Source: a virus
DNA length: 31,919 bases
Virus record (IMG/VR): IMGVR_UViG_3300037070_002158
Coordinates: 1 to 31,919 of that record
Strand: one strand, 5' to 3'
In this document: piece by piece, positions 6,387-14,342 of the stretch
Position numbering within the stretch: the stretch's first letter is position 1
How the letters are laid out: the number at the start of each line of letters is the position of its first letter
The notes under the pieces: model-generated
Databases searched by the model: none
What the model saw: the letters and a program-made list of their open reading frames with translations, nothing else
What the model was told of the DNA's origin: nothing
Program-made: the position numbers and the translations under genes

Positions 6387-8606
6387 CTAAAATAAAGTTA
6401 AAACAGAGTTTTTTTCTTCAACAAATGATTTGTGATTTTGTTCGTTGATTTTAAAATATGATTCTTTTAATTCAATTGATATGCTTTTTCGGTTCATTCT
6501 GATTGCCGAACAACCCTCAGAGCCTATGCCTCCAAATGGACTAAAAACGGTTTCCCCCTCGTTTGAATAAAGATGCAATATTCGTTCAATGGTATCCAAT
6601 TGTAACGGACAAATATGCTTTTCGTCGTTTCCATCACGCCCGGATCTGTATTGTAATGTTCGGGAGTAGTCAATATCCATCCAAACTGGAGAAGCGTATT
6701 TTTGCCATAAATCCACCGGCAAATAATCGGGCATTGATTCGTCTTTATCTTGGTGGGTAATTGGTGTTTTATTGTCCCCTTCATTTCTGAAAAACAAAAC
6801 ATAATCCGGGATTCCAACCCTTGACATAACGCTATCTTTTTTAATTGTTTTATGAAGCAATCCTAATGCCTTAGTGCGTGTCATTTCAATTACAGGGGAT
6901 TTCCATAATGTAACCCGTGAATGATAAACAAATCCTTGTTCCTGGAACCAATCAATTAACATACCGCTAAAATCTCTTAATCCAATATACCCTTCTTTAC
7001 CTTTTTGTATTGGTAAGTCCATACAATGGATTGCGCAAATCCTACCCGGTTTTAAAATCCTTTTTATTTCCGGGATAAGAAATTTAAAATGTCTTTCAAA
7101 TTGGGTGTAATCCGAAACGTTGCCCATATCTTCTTCTTTGTCAGAATATACATATAATTCAGCGAATGGGGGGCTAAATACAGTAATATCTGCAATATTA
7201 TCAGGAAGTTTTTTTGATTCGGTTACGCAGTCCCCATTCATTAAATGGTACTGATCTGTTTTGATTTCTTTATTCATAATTTTAACTTTAGATTTTGCTT
7301 TTTTATAATTGGTTTCTGCTGAATATTTAGCCATTTCTGCAATGCGTTCTTTGTGCTGTTTTTCTTTTTCAAGAATGGAAGCCCGGACGTTTAACTGACT
7401 TTCAGGAACCAATAAATGAACGGTTACTTTCCTTTGTTGACCAAAACGATAACAACGTCTAACAGCTTGGTAAAATGCTTCAAATTTAAAATCATAAGCC
7501 ATAAAAACCATTTGATTGCATTGCTGATAATTCATACCAAATGATGCAATAGATGTTTTAGTTACAAGCGTATTAAATTCGTTTTTAGCAAACCCGTTGA
7601 GGTGTTTAGCTTTATATTCAGGAGTATTTGAACCTTGAACATTTATTGATCCCTGCAAACTTTTTGCGATTAAATCCGTTTCATTATTTTTTAATCCCCA
7701 AATAATCCATTGGTCAATATTTGATTCAACAAGGTCAATAGTTTTTAATAAACGTTGGTCGAATGATCTATTTAAGTCTTGGTGCAAATCGGTTGCGCTT
7801 ACTGAAACGTCCCCAAATAAATTTCCGGTTGTGTTTTCTACTTTAATTATATGCTCCACGTATTCTATTTCAGGTAAATTATATCCCTCAGAATCAAATC
7901 CTAATGTAGCCGGATTATCAATTGCGATACTCCAACTTGATACATATTTCCAAAAGGCATCAGCCGCATGCTTACGTAAACGCCATTTACTTGTTTCGCC
8001 CCCATCATGAACAAAGAACATTGCTAACATTTCAGAATAGCTCATACCTCCTAAAAACTCTGAATGTTGCCCTAATTCCATATGGTCGTTCGGGCTTGGC
8101 GTAGCGGTGCAACAAAGTTTGTATGGGGTTGTTTTAAACAGGTCTAAAATCATAGATGAAGTTTTCCCATCTTTACCCTTTAAAATGCTGCTTTCGTCAA
8201 GAACAACGCCCCCAAATACAGAACAATCAATGTTTTTCAATTGGTCGTAATTACAAATGAAAATATCAGGTTCACCTAAACATGGTGTATTATCAAAATC
8301 ATAATTATAAAGGTCAATGCCGAACTTCACGCCTTCTTCAATTGTTTGCGCCACAATAGCCAAAGGAGCCAATATCAATACTGGCTTATTTGTCTTTAAA
8401 ACGACCTGATGCGCCCATTCTAATTGGCAGAACGTTTTCCCTAAACCACAATCAAAGAACAAAGCAAAACGCCCTTTCATTAATGCCGTTTTTACTCCGA
8501 ATTTTTGAAAGTCCTTTAATGATGGATTAAGAATTGATTCGTCAACTTCAAATCCCGATTCTAAAAAAGTCTTTCGTTTTGTTTCTAAAAAGTCTGTATA
8601 GTCCAT
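6387..8606 (-). CDS. SNF2-type helicase fused to beta-class DNA methyltransferase
   Basis: A 739-residue two-domain protein. Residues about 30-400 are an SF2/SNF2-type ATPase: motif I DCGLGKT (52-58), motif II DESS (137-140), motif III TATP (167-170), and motif VI QAVRRCYRFGQ (380-390). Residues about 450-735 are an amino-methyltransferase with catalytic motif IV SPPF (478-481) first and the SAM motif SPFGGIGS (689-696) last, the permuted beta order. SPPF favours N4-cytosine. Such fusions are known in phages, usually next to VRR-NUC nucleases as here. Likely role: remodelling and modifying phage DNA. The start is 5 bases after a terminator-like U-tract; the stop is TAG. Confidence 0.85.
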   Translation of the reverse strand: MDYTDFLETKRKTFLESGFEVDESILNPSLKDFQKFGVKTALMKGRFALFFDCGLGKTFCQLEWAHQVVLKTNKPVLILAPLAIVAQTIEEGVKFGIDLYNYDFDNTPCLGEPDIFICNYDQLKNIDCSVFGGVVLDESSILKGKDGKTSSMILDLFKTTPYKLCCTATPSPNDHMELGQHSEFLGGMSYSEMLAMFFVHDGGETSKWRLRKHAADAFWKYVSSWSIAIDNPATLGFDSEGYNLPEIEYVEHIIKVENTTGNLFGDVSVSATDLHQDLNRSFDQRLLKTIDLVESNIDQWIIWGLKNNETDLIAKSLQGSINVQGSNTPEYKAKHLNGFAKNEFNTLVTKTSIASFGMNYQQCNQMVFMAYDFKFEAFYQAVRRCYRFGQQRKVTVHLLVPESQLNVRASILEKEKQHKERIAEMAKYSAETNYKKAKSKVKIMNKEIKTDQYHLMNGDCVTESKKLPDNIADITVFSPPFAELYVYSDKEEDMGNVSDYTQFERHFKFLIPEIKRILKPGRICAIHCMDLPIQKGKEGYIGLRDFSGMLIDWFQEQGFVYHSRVTLWKSPVIEMTRTKALGLLHKTIKKDSVMSRVGIPDYVLFFRNEGDNKTPITHQDKDESMPDYLPVDLWQKYASPVWMDIDYSRTLQYRSGRDGNDEKHICPLQLDTIERILHLYSNEGETVFSPFGGIGSEGCSAIRMNRKSISIELKESYFKINEQNHKSFVEEKNSVLTLF

Positions 8607-8610
8607 AAAA

Positions 8611-8660
8611 TAAAAAGAGCCTTTTCGGGTTCACGTTTGCGGACGATCCCCCTAAAGGCT
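8611..8660 (-). terminator. Terminator-like hairpin abutting the helicase-methylase start
   Basis: On the minus strand AGCCTTT (8660-8654) pairs with AAAGGCT (8624-8618); GGG/CCC extends the stem, and CTTTTTATTTT follows, ending at the ATG at 8606. The large loop contains TCCGCAA (8643-8637), which is complementary to TTGCGGA (8693-8687) upstream. Confidence 0.6.
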
Positions 8661-8740
8661 AAATGAGTTTATAATAATTAATGAGATCCGCAACCCTCAT
8701 AATTTTCTGCAATGATAAAACTTATTTATTTGCAATCAAA
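8661..8740 (-). promoter_or_regulatory. Promoter and competing leader helix
   Basis: Minus strand TTTG (8740-8737), 19 bases, TATCATTG (8717-8710) fits a Bacteroidetes promoter with one mismatch. About 10 bases after the expected start comes TTGCGGA (8693-8687), which can pair perfectly with TCCGCAA inside the loop of the downstream terminator hairpin. The helices are interleaved (A-B-A'-B'), so they form either a pseudoknot or two exclusive states. Confidence 0.5.
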
Positions 8741-9116
8741 ATGTTTGGCTTAAATAATTATCAATTTTTTTCTTAACGTCATCAAATCCGATTGCAAACA
8801 TAGCGCAATAGCCTCTGTCTTTGAGCCTGTTAAGCATCACGTTTTGTTTTTCTACGTGTTCATTCGCCCGGAGTGATCCGTCTTTTTTATAAATATCAAC
8901 GGCTTTGAGTTCTAAAAATAATCCGTGATACCTGTCATTCGGTTGGCAAATAAACAAGTCAGGGTACGAAGTCCATTTATTCATTCGTTTATTCCTTACT
9001 GCCATATTCATTGGCAGCTTTCCACCGCTTGATAAATCGAAGTGATAAATCAAATTAGGGTACTGCATTGATAGGTATTTCGATACCTGCAAACTTAAAT
9101 CTGTTTCTTTACCCAT
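8736..9116 (-). CDS. VRR-NUC domain nuclease
   Basis: A 126-residue PD-(D/E)xK nuclease. Visible catalytic pattern: YPD with Asp53, then GLFLELK with Glu69 and Lys71, and HVEKQ with Gln91, followed by the RGYCAMFAIGFDD strand typical of VRR-NUC. VRR-NUC proteins include structure-specific nucleases (FAN1-type) and are often encoded beside SNF2 helicases in phages, as here. It probably processes branched recombination or replication intermediates. It overlaps the HNH gene stop by 8 bases. Confidence 0.8.
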   Translation of the reverse strand: MGKETDLSLQVSKYLSMQYPNLIYHFDLSSGGKLPMNMAVRNKRMNKWTSYPDLFICQPNDRYHGLFLELKAVDIYKKDGSLRANEHVEKQNVMLNRLKDRGYCAMFAIGFDDVKKKIDNYLSQTF

Positions 9117-9483
9117 TGTCTTTAGTGTTTCTTAAAAGTGAATAACCCATTTCGTAAGCCCATTCGGGGTGATTTTCTATTTTTGTATGGCAATCCATAC
9201 AGGCGGCTAACCAAAACCTTATATCGCAAAGAAGTTTCCCTAACCTTCCCATTTTGTGATGCACCGTAGTTGCTTTATTGTTGCACCCTTCACATTGGCA
9301 CGTTTTACCTTCAAGGAACACTTTTCTCAGGCGAAGGTATACTGTTTCCTCTTTGGCTCTTTTATCGCTGCGCGGTTTTATCTTCGTAGGCTTTTTCTTT
9401 TCCTGTTTTTCAGGTTTTAAATCCGGGGTGAACCGGTTCGGGTTAAACACCTGGCCTTGTTTGAAAACGAATTTACCACCCAT
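9109..9483 (-). CDS. HNH-type nuclease-like protein
   Basis: A 124-residue protein with a basic N-terminal half. The C-terminal half has CQCEGC (Cys64, Cys67), VHHKMGR (His75-His76) and CMDCH (Cys95, Cys98, His99): the zinc-bound beta-beta-alpha metal fold of HNH endonucleases in the NinG/phage recombination style. It is not next to terminase, so a packaging HNH role is unlikely; its neighbours point to recombination. The gene overlaps the one upstream by 11 bases. Confidence 0.7.
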   Translation of the reverse strand: MGGKFVFKQGQVFNPNRFTPDLKPEKQEKKKPTKIKPRSDKRAKEETVYLRLRKVFLEGKTCQCEGCNNKATTVHHKMGRLGKLLCDIRFWLAACMDCHTKIENHPEWAYEMGYSLLRNTKDNG

Positions 9484-9787
9484 AATACTTAGCTATATGA
9501 AATAAAACTTTTGCCCCGATTATAATTGCGCCAAGGAAAGCCGCTAAAAACAACGCCAGGAACAAATCGGTTTGCGTTCTTCGCCCTTGTTCTATTTTCC
9601 ATTCCTCGTAATGCTTATCGCAAAATACGTCTTGAAAATCTTGCTTGTAAACCGGTTTAACTTTGTCCGAACCACCGCAAATGCAGCAATATTTATTTAA
9701 GTTTCTCATGGTAAATTTGTGTTTGAAAGGGTTTTTAATGGGCTTAGGAGTTGAATTTAATTTCAAATAAAGTTTTATCCGATCCAT
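9473..9787 (-). CDS. Zinc-finger protein with C-terminal membrane helix
   Basis: A 104-residue protein. CCICGG, then CDKH about 18 residues later, gives a probable zinc site; residues about 75-96 (LFLALFLAAFLGAIIIGAKV) form one transmembrane helix. An ATG at 9709 (MRNLNKYCC) is an alternative start that would begin just before the zinc site. It may tether a nucleic-acid-binding head to the membrane. Function unknown. Confidence 0.55.
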   Translation of the reverse strand: MDRIKLYLKLNSTPKPIKNPFKHKFTMRNLNKYCCICGGSDKVKPVYKQDFQDVFCDKHYEEWKIEQGRRTQTDLFLALFLAAFLGAIIIGAKVLFHIAKYYGW

Positions 9788-9788
9788 C

Positions 9789-10403
9789 TTAATAAATTGG
9801 CATAATCAAAAATTCGTAATCCCCGATTTTAAACATGGCGGCTTTTCCTTTTTCTAATTTATTTAAGGAAACGATTTCGCCCCCGATTATTTCCTGAGCC
9901 TTAAAAAGGGTTATTAAAACATTTAGGTTAAAAAATATACCATCAATTGTTACGTAGGCGAAGTTTGGAAAAGTTTTTTTGCCGTTCGGGATTAATCTTG
10001 CTTCTGAGCTGTAACCGCTTGCTTTACATACAGGGCATTCGTGTTCCGCTACGTGGTGCTTATACTCCCATTCTACATACCCTTCACCATCGCATTCTTC
10101 GCATTCAATATCTTCGCCCTGTTTAGTAAATTGATCCTCTGTTTTAAGGAAATCAAAATCTTCTATTTTTGTCGCAACAATTCTATTGCAATTCTCAGCA
10201 GGAAAGATGGTTCCTGGATTCAATGGGTTATGTGGATTATCTAAAGCAAATTCGCATAGGCTCGAATCTACTCTAATTAGTTTGTGTGCGTCTGTGGCGT
10301 AAATTTTCCCGTTCGATTCAAATGGTAGGAACATTACTGGCTTGTCTGCATCATGGCCGCAAAATAGGCTAAAAAGCTCTGATTGTTTTCTTTCGTTTAA
10401 CAT
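9789..10403 (-). CDS. Clamp-like protein with DnaJ-type zinc fingers
   Basis: A 204-residue protein. The middle (101-130) carries CEECDGEG and CPVCKASG, two CxxCxGxG-like repeats of the DnaJ central domain. The flanks do not look like DnaJ: KIYATDAHKLIRV near 33-45 and the C-terminal KIGDYEFLIMPIY resemble strands of sliding-clamp (DnaN) type proteins, whose last residues often read MPM/MPI. With the replication and recombination genes around it, a processivity-factor-like role is a reasonable inference. DnaJ-like chaperone is the alternative; no J domain is present. Confidence 0.5.
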   Translation of the reverse strand: MLNERKQSELFSLFCGHDADKPVMFLPFESNGKIYATDAHKLIRVDSSLCEFALDNPHNPLNPGTIFPAENCNRIVATKIEDFDFLKTEDQFTKQGEDIECEECDGEGYVEWEYKHHVAEHECPVCKASGYSSEARLIPNGKKTFPNFAYVTIDGIFFNLNVLITLFKAQEIIGGEIVSLNKLEKGKAAMFKIGDYEFLIMPIY

Positions 10404-10431
10404 AATTATTATTTTTTATAATGTTTTCTCC

Positions 10432-10566
10432 CTAACTGGAAGCCGTCGATAAATTAATTTTTTCTATTTTGCAAGGTAAACAAAACTTTTTGCTTTCCCG
10501 GACTTCACGAATTAACCTTTCGTAATAAGCGACTTTCTTTTTGATTTCTTCGATTGTGTCGGCCAT
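10432..10566 (-). CDS. Small coiled protein
   Basis: A 44-residue protein, MADTIEEIKKKVAYYERLIR followed by a CxxC pair (CLPC). Helical N-terminus. It starts 3 bases after the stop of the nuclease-FtsK gene and is clearly coupled to it. It ends in TAG. No family recognised. Confidence 0.55.
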   Translation of the reverse strand: MADTIEEIKKKVAYYERLIREVRESKKFCLPCKIEKINLSTASS

Positions 10567-10569
10567 GAT

Positions 10570-12588
10570 TTAGTTCGGTTTATAGAATGATTGAAACCTT
10601 ATTACTCCTTGGTAGTCAGGAGATTTTAGTAGTCCGTCCCCTTTTCCGGATAAACTTTCCGCTCCGGCTTCGTCAATTACCACCTTTGAATCGACTTCTT
10701 TTGGTACACGGAAGCATATTTGAACTGGAAAATTAACTTTTGCGTCCCCGGTTATTACTTTTACGGAAGCCCTTTGGGTTGCTGCGATTATTCTATATCC
10801 TGACGAACGACCTTTTTGTAAAAGTATTTTAAGGTTTTCCTCCAAAGATTTTTTACTGCCCAACGCTTTGCCTTTTGTGGATGCCGAAACAGCATCCGCA
10901 AATTCGTCAAAAACAATCAAAGTTCGTTTCTTTTTCCCGTGTTTTACAAGCAAATTCATTTCTTCTACCTTTAACTCCATGATAGTTTCGATGTCGTCAA
11001 TATCATTGTAAATAGATATGTTATGACTTTTGTATTTCGTGAACTCGTATTTAGGGTCGAATATTTCAATGCTGTCAAAACCTAACAACTTAGCATATTC
11101 AAGTATTGAAATAATAGCAACCGATTTCCCCGAACCCGTTGATCCGCAAATAAGCATGTGTGGAGTGGATGGATTTTCGGTGTCCCAATAGGCAGCGTTT
11201 CCAAAATTGTCAATACCTAATGGCACTTTACTACCAATTAAATATTTTGGATCAAACAGTAAATCCGACTTCCTTTCCTTTCCTGATTCAACGGCTAAAT
11301 AAGACCTCCCTTCATGCACATAAAGGTCTTCCATCATCCGGATAGATGAAACATTTAATGCGCTTGCAATGTCTAATTTAAAGCGGTGAACGTTTGCTAA
11401 TTTCGTTCCGGCCGAAACATTAAGTAAAAAAGTATCGCTGGAATACCCCTCGAATGTGTGTGCTACGTTCGCAACTATTCCGAGGGTTCGCAATGTATGT
11501 TCTATTTTTTCGTGGTTTTTCATATCTTTATTTGTTAAGTCGTATTCAATAAAATTTGAGGCTCCTTCGCGGAACTTTTTAATAGTTTTAGGGTCGATGG
11601 ATGCGATGGATGCGTCCCGTATTTTCTTTAATCGTTTACCGATCAATTCCTTTTTTGAATCTTGTACGGGAAAGTCGCCAACCTCAGCCATCATTGTCAT
11701 GGCCCAAAACTCATATATTTCTGCTTTGTCTACAAAATTATCATTCTCGTTTATCAGGTAAACATAATCCGGGTTCGATATGGCTTCGATCATTCGTTTT
11801 AGAGGCTCGTATAGCATTGCTTCGTATAATCTCCTTGTATCTTTGTCGATTGCCACTTTAAAGCAACTTAATTGCGGTGATTTGTCCCTGTTTTCGGATG
11901 TTTTGTTTTCAATAAACCACACCTCGTCAACTTTTTGCCCTGTTTTTGTTTCAAATCCAACCACATACGTTATTGCTTGCTTGCCTATTGAAAACTTTAA
12001 ATCTTTTTCGTCTGTAAAAGAGGCTTTCGATTTGTGGTCCGCAATAACAATCTTACCGTCCTTTGTTTTAAAAACTAAATCGATTAACATATGGGCCGGC
12101 AAAGGAATATCTACACCGTTTATTGTTAAAAACTCGTCGATATACATTTCGACTTCTATTAATTCGTCTATCTCAGATTCAAAAATTTGATAATCAGAAA
12201 AGAAGTTTTTTAATAATGCGTTTACTCCCTTGGTTGCTTTGTCGATACAATCGGCTATCGTTGGCGTTGTTTTTTGTAGTTTCCATTTATTCGGGTGAAT
12301 TTCGTTTATGTAAGCATACGCAACTATTTGAAGTGAAGCAAGGTCGTTTATAATACCCTCCTTTAAATCCTTAAAATACAATTCCAATGCTGAGTGATAA
12401 GCTGATCCGGCAACGCTCGACGCTGAATTTTTAAACGGTTGCCTGTAAATGTAGGACATTTCAAACGCTTTTTCATTCCTGGCGAATGCGCTAACTTTTG
12501 AAAAGCTCCAGCTATCGAATAGGTAGTTAGAAAAAAGCTCTTCCATTTGGTCGGTGGAATAATCCCGGTATTTGTGTGGCTGTTTCAT
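10570..12588 (-). CDS. RecB-like exonuclease fused to FtsK-like DNA translocase
   Basis: A 672-residue protein with two machines. Residues about 20-230 are a PD-(D/E)xK nuclease of the Cas4/RecB class: GSAYHSALE (His65), LIDLVF (Asp170), ADHK (Asp184, Lys186) and KQAITY (Gln204, Tyr208). Residues about 345-670 match the FtsK/SpoIIIE motor: a region resembling the FtsK alpha domain at 365-445, Walker A GSTGSGKS (482-489), Walker B LIVFDEF (557-563), ATQR (603-606), and the FtsK-type FPVQICFRV...GAESLSGKGDGLL tail. It directly follows recT (TAATG overlap), the usual place of a lone exonuclease. I infer a motor-driven resection enzyme feeding RecT. Confidence 0.8.
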   Translation of the reverse strand: MKQPHKYRDYSTDQMEELFSNYLFDSWSFSKVSAFARNEKAFEMSYIYRQPFKNSASSVAGSAYHSALELYFKDLKEGIINDLASLQIVAYAYINEIHPNKWKLQKTTPTIADCIDKATKGVNALLKNFFSDYQIFESEIDELIEVEMYIDEFLTINGVDIPLPAHMLIDLVFKTKDGKIVIADHKSKASFTDEKDLKFSIGKQAITYVVGFETKTGQKVDEVWFIENKTSENRDKSPQLSCFKVAIDKDTRRLYEAMLYEPLKRMIEAISNPDYVYLINENDNFVDKAEIYEFWAMTMMAEVGDFPVQDSKKELIGKRLKKIRDASIASIDPKTIKKFREGASNFIEYDLTNKDMKNHEKIEHTLRTLGIVANVAHTFEGYSSDTFLLNVSAGTKLANVHRFKLDIASALNVSSIRMMEDLYVHEGRSYLAVESGKERKSDLLFDPKYLIGSKVPLGIDNFGNAAYWDTENPSTPHMLICGSTGSGKSVAIISILEYAKLLGFDSIEIFDPKYEFTKYKSHNISIYNDIDDIETIMELKVEEMNLLVKHGKKKRTLIVFDEFADAVSASTKGKALGSKKSLEENLKILLQKGRSSGYRIIAATQRASVKVITGDAKVNFPVQICFRVPKEVDSKVVIDEAGAESLSGKGDGLLKSPDYQGVIRFQSFYKPN

Positions 12589-12689
12589 TACGGCATTTCC
12601 TCCCCTTTATTTTCGTTTGAACGCATTAATTCCTTTTTATCTGTTACGTCTGAATAGTCAACGTCTTGGGTGTTGTCAATATATTGCCC
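12588..12689 (-). other. In-frame recT extension after an internal TAG
   Basis: After the TAG at 12692-12690 the recT frame stays open for 33 codons (GQYIDNTQDVDYSDVTDKKE and 13 more) and ends in a TAA that overlaps the ATG of the next gene. The acidic, coding-like sequence and the TAATG junction suggest this is the true C-terminus of RecT. Either the TAG is a recent amber mutation, or it is read through. Confidence 0.6.
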
Positions 12690-13433
12690 CTAGTGTCCCT
12701 TGTCGTCATTTATTACGGCTTGGTCAAGTGTGATGGCTTTTTGCATTTCAATTGACAGTGGAGCGTTTTTTGAAAGATTTAATTTAATTACAGTCTTTAG
12801 GCACATTGCATCAAAATCGTCTTCCCATTTAGACCCTTTTTGTCCCCATGTTTTTGAATATTTTTTACCATGCGCTTTTAGTTTTTCTACGCTCATGTAA
12901 AAAGGTTTTTCAAAACCGTTAATTAATTTGAAGTAGGAAACGTAACCAACGACTGGCTTTGCATTTCTTTCCGCTTCGCTTTGCATCCAATTAAATTGCA
13001 TTTCTCCGGATAAGCGATCGGTAAAAGTTATCTCACCTTCGCGCACATCGGTAGCGTTAATCGTTTGGAACTGTCCGGAACGTTGCGCAAGCTGATTGAA
13101 TCCCTTCGCGCTGATCTGAAATTGAGCGACCGACTTCTTTTGCCATACCCCTTTTTCATCTTGGTATTTTTGATTGTACGGGATTATGTACGCAAACCCA
13201 AGGTTATTATTCAAAGGTAAATCCAAGGTCGCGGCAAGGGCGGCGGCATTATAAATACTCATGGGGTCAGCCGAGGCAAGCAGGGCGTTAGAATTAACTA
13301 TTTGGAGCACCGAAACAATGAAGTTTTGGGCTTTCTTACCAAGCATTTCTTCAAACTTTGCCCTCACATCTTCGCGAGCGAATAGGCTTTTAACGGTTTC
13401 CGGCTTTTTGTCGGGTAAATTAGATTTTGTCAT
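12690..13433 (-). CDS. recT: RecT-family single-strand annealing protein
   Basis: A 247-residue RecT-type annealing protein. The family pattern is clear: SADPMSIYNAAALAATLDLP near the start, NNNLGFAYIIPY, QFQISAKGFNQLAQRSGQF, and a C-terminal AMCLKTVIKLNLSKNAPLS. RecT binds single-stranded DNA left by a partner exonuclease and anneals it to homologous DNA; here the partner should be the nuclease-FtsK protein. The reading frame stops at a TAG and continues in frame for 33 codons. Most RecT proteins have a non-conserved acidic tail, so the shorter form may still work. Confidence 0.85.
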   Translation of the reverse strand: MTKSNLPDKKPETVKSLFAREDVRAKFEEMLGKKAQNFIVSVLQIVNSNALLASADPMSIYNAAALAATLDLPLNNNLGFAYIIPYNQKYQDEKGVWQKKSVAQFQISAKGFNQLAQRSGQFQTINATDVREGEITFTDRLSGEMQFNWMQSEAERNAKPVVGYVSYFKLINGFEKPFYMSVEKLKAHGKKYSKTWGQKGSKWEDDFDAMCLKTVIKLNLSKNAPLSIEMQKAITLDQAVINDDKGH

Positions 13434-13438
13434 TTTGT

Positions 13439-13720
13439 TTATTTGTTAGGATTAATCATTTTGTTGTAAGCGTCCATCACCTCCTGAGAGTTTGTTTCGA
13501 GTGCGAAATTCGTATTTGCTGAATAGGATTTACTGAAATTTTCAAGGCCTAAACGGGATAACATTTGTTGCCTGTATCTGTCGGTAGCGTTCGATATGTT
13601 CGCCTCCTGTAAAGATTTTATTTGCGCCTCCGAAAACTTATTTTGCACTTTAATTTGGTATGTAAAGTATTCGGGGTTCGGGTCGTTCGGTTGGTCTAAA
13701 CTTCTGTCGGGGGTGTACAT
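13439..13720 (-). CDS. Hypothetical protein upstream of recT
   Basis: A 93-residue polar protein with many Asn/Gln and no known motif. It lies 5 bases before recT and overlaps the upstream gene by 25 bases in another frame, so it is part of the recombination operon. A RecT or single-strand-binding accessory is possible, but nothing in the sequence shows it. Confidence 0.55.
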   Translation of the reverse strand: MYTPDRSLDQPNDPNPEYFTYQIKVQNKFSEAQIKSLQEANISNATDRYRQQMLSRLGLENFSKSYSANTNFALETNSQEVMDAYNKMINPNK

Positions 13721-14079
13721 GGTGCTGAGTATAAGTGACCGTTAAACATTATTCCGAAATTATCTTTTCCAGTAAATTCGGGTAAATTTTCCGATTTAAG
13801 GACTGTGTAATTTAACCCTTTTATTGAAACCTTTATTGAAACTTCTGTTTTTGAAATTGCAGATAATTCCTGTTCGAGCATTTTAATGCAAGTTTCCGTT
13901 ACCGAAATAATGTCAGCCATTTGATTGCCGACCAAAACGGGCTTAAACCATTCGTGGAATCTGTGACGTAAAACAACGGGGAATACTTTAAACCATTCGT
14001 CCTTAGTTTTATTTTCTCCCTTGATAAATTGACCTTCGGGAAGAAAAATGTTTTTTGTTGGGGTGTACTGTGTTTCCAT
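13696..14079 (-). CDS. Hypothetical protein
   Basis: 127 residues from the ATG at 14079 (METQYTPTKNIFLPEGQFIK); the frame is open upstream to a TTG at 14103, which is less likely. Mixed alpha/beta composition; no motif recognised. Ends with TAG inside the next gene, which is read in another frame. Confidence 0.55.
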   Translation of the reverse strand: METQYTPTKNIFLPEGQFIKGENKTKDEWFKVFPVVLRHRFHEWFKPVLVGNQMADIISVTETCIKMLEQELSAISKTEVSIKVSIKGLNYTVLKSENLPEFTGKDNFGIMFNGHLYSAPCTPPTEV

Positions 14080-14083
14080 TGTG

Positions 14084-14239
14084 TTAAAAATTAAATTTAT
14101 CAATGATTTGTTGTATGCTATCCATTTGAACTAAAGCTTTTTCGTATTTTATACGATCAGATAGTTTCATTTTTGATACCTCCATGCTTTGCAGGTTTGT
14201 TCTTGCTGACCAATAAAGGTCTAATACTACTTGTTTCAT
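14084..14239 (-). CDS. Small helical protein, first leftward gene
   Basis: A 51-residue ORF (MKQVVLDLYWSARTNLQSME...) with charged helices. It is the most upstream gene of the leftward series, 5 bases before the next start. No family recognised. No clear promoter with both elements is seen upstream of it. Confidence 0.5.
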   Translation of the reverse strand: MKQVVLDLYWSARTNLQSMEVSKMKLSDRIKYEKALVQMDSIQQIIDKFNF

Positions 14240-14342
14240 TTTATTTTCAGGTTTAAATTGTTTGTATTTGATTTCTGAAACAATATTACTTCAAAAGTCA
14301 ATAGGTAGATACATTTTTTAGACTAATGTAAAAACAAAATGT

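Noticed and set aside
6524-6817. ORFs inside the helicase-methylase gene
   Set aside because: Shadows in other frames of a well-supported protein with intact motifs.
12588-13433. Genome-wide reassignment of TAG to a sense codon
   Set aside because: Several genes end properly at TAG, some backed by an adjacent TAA or by an overlapping gene in another frame; no suppressor tRNA is seen in the window.
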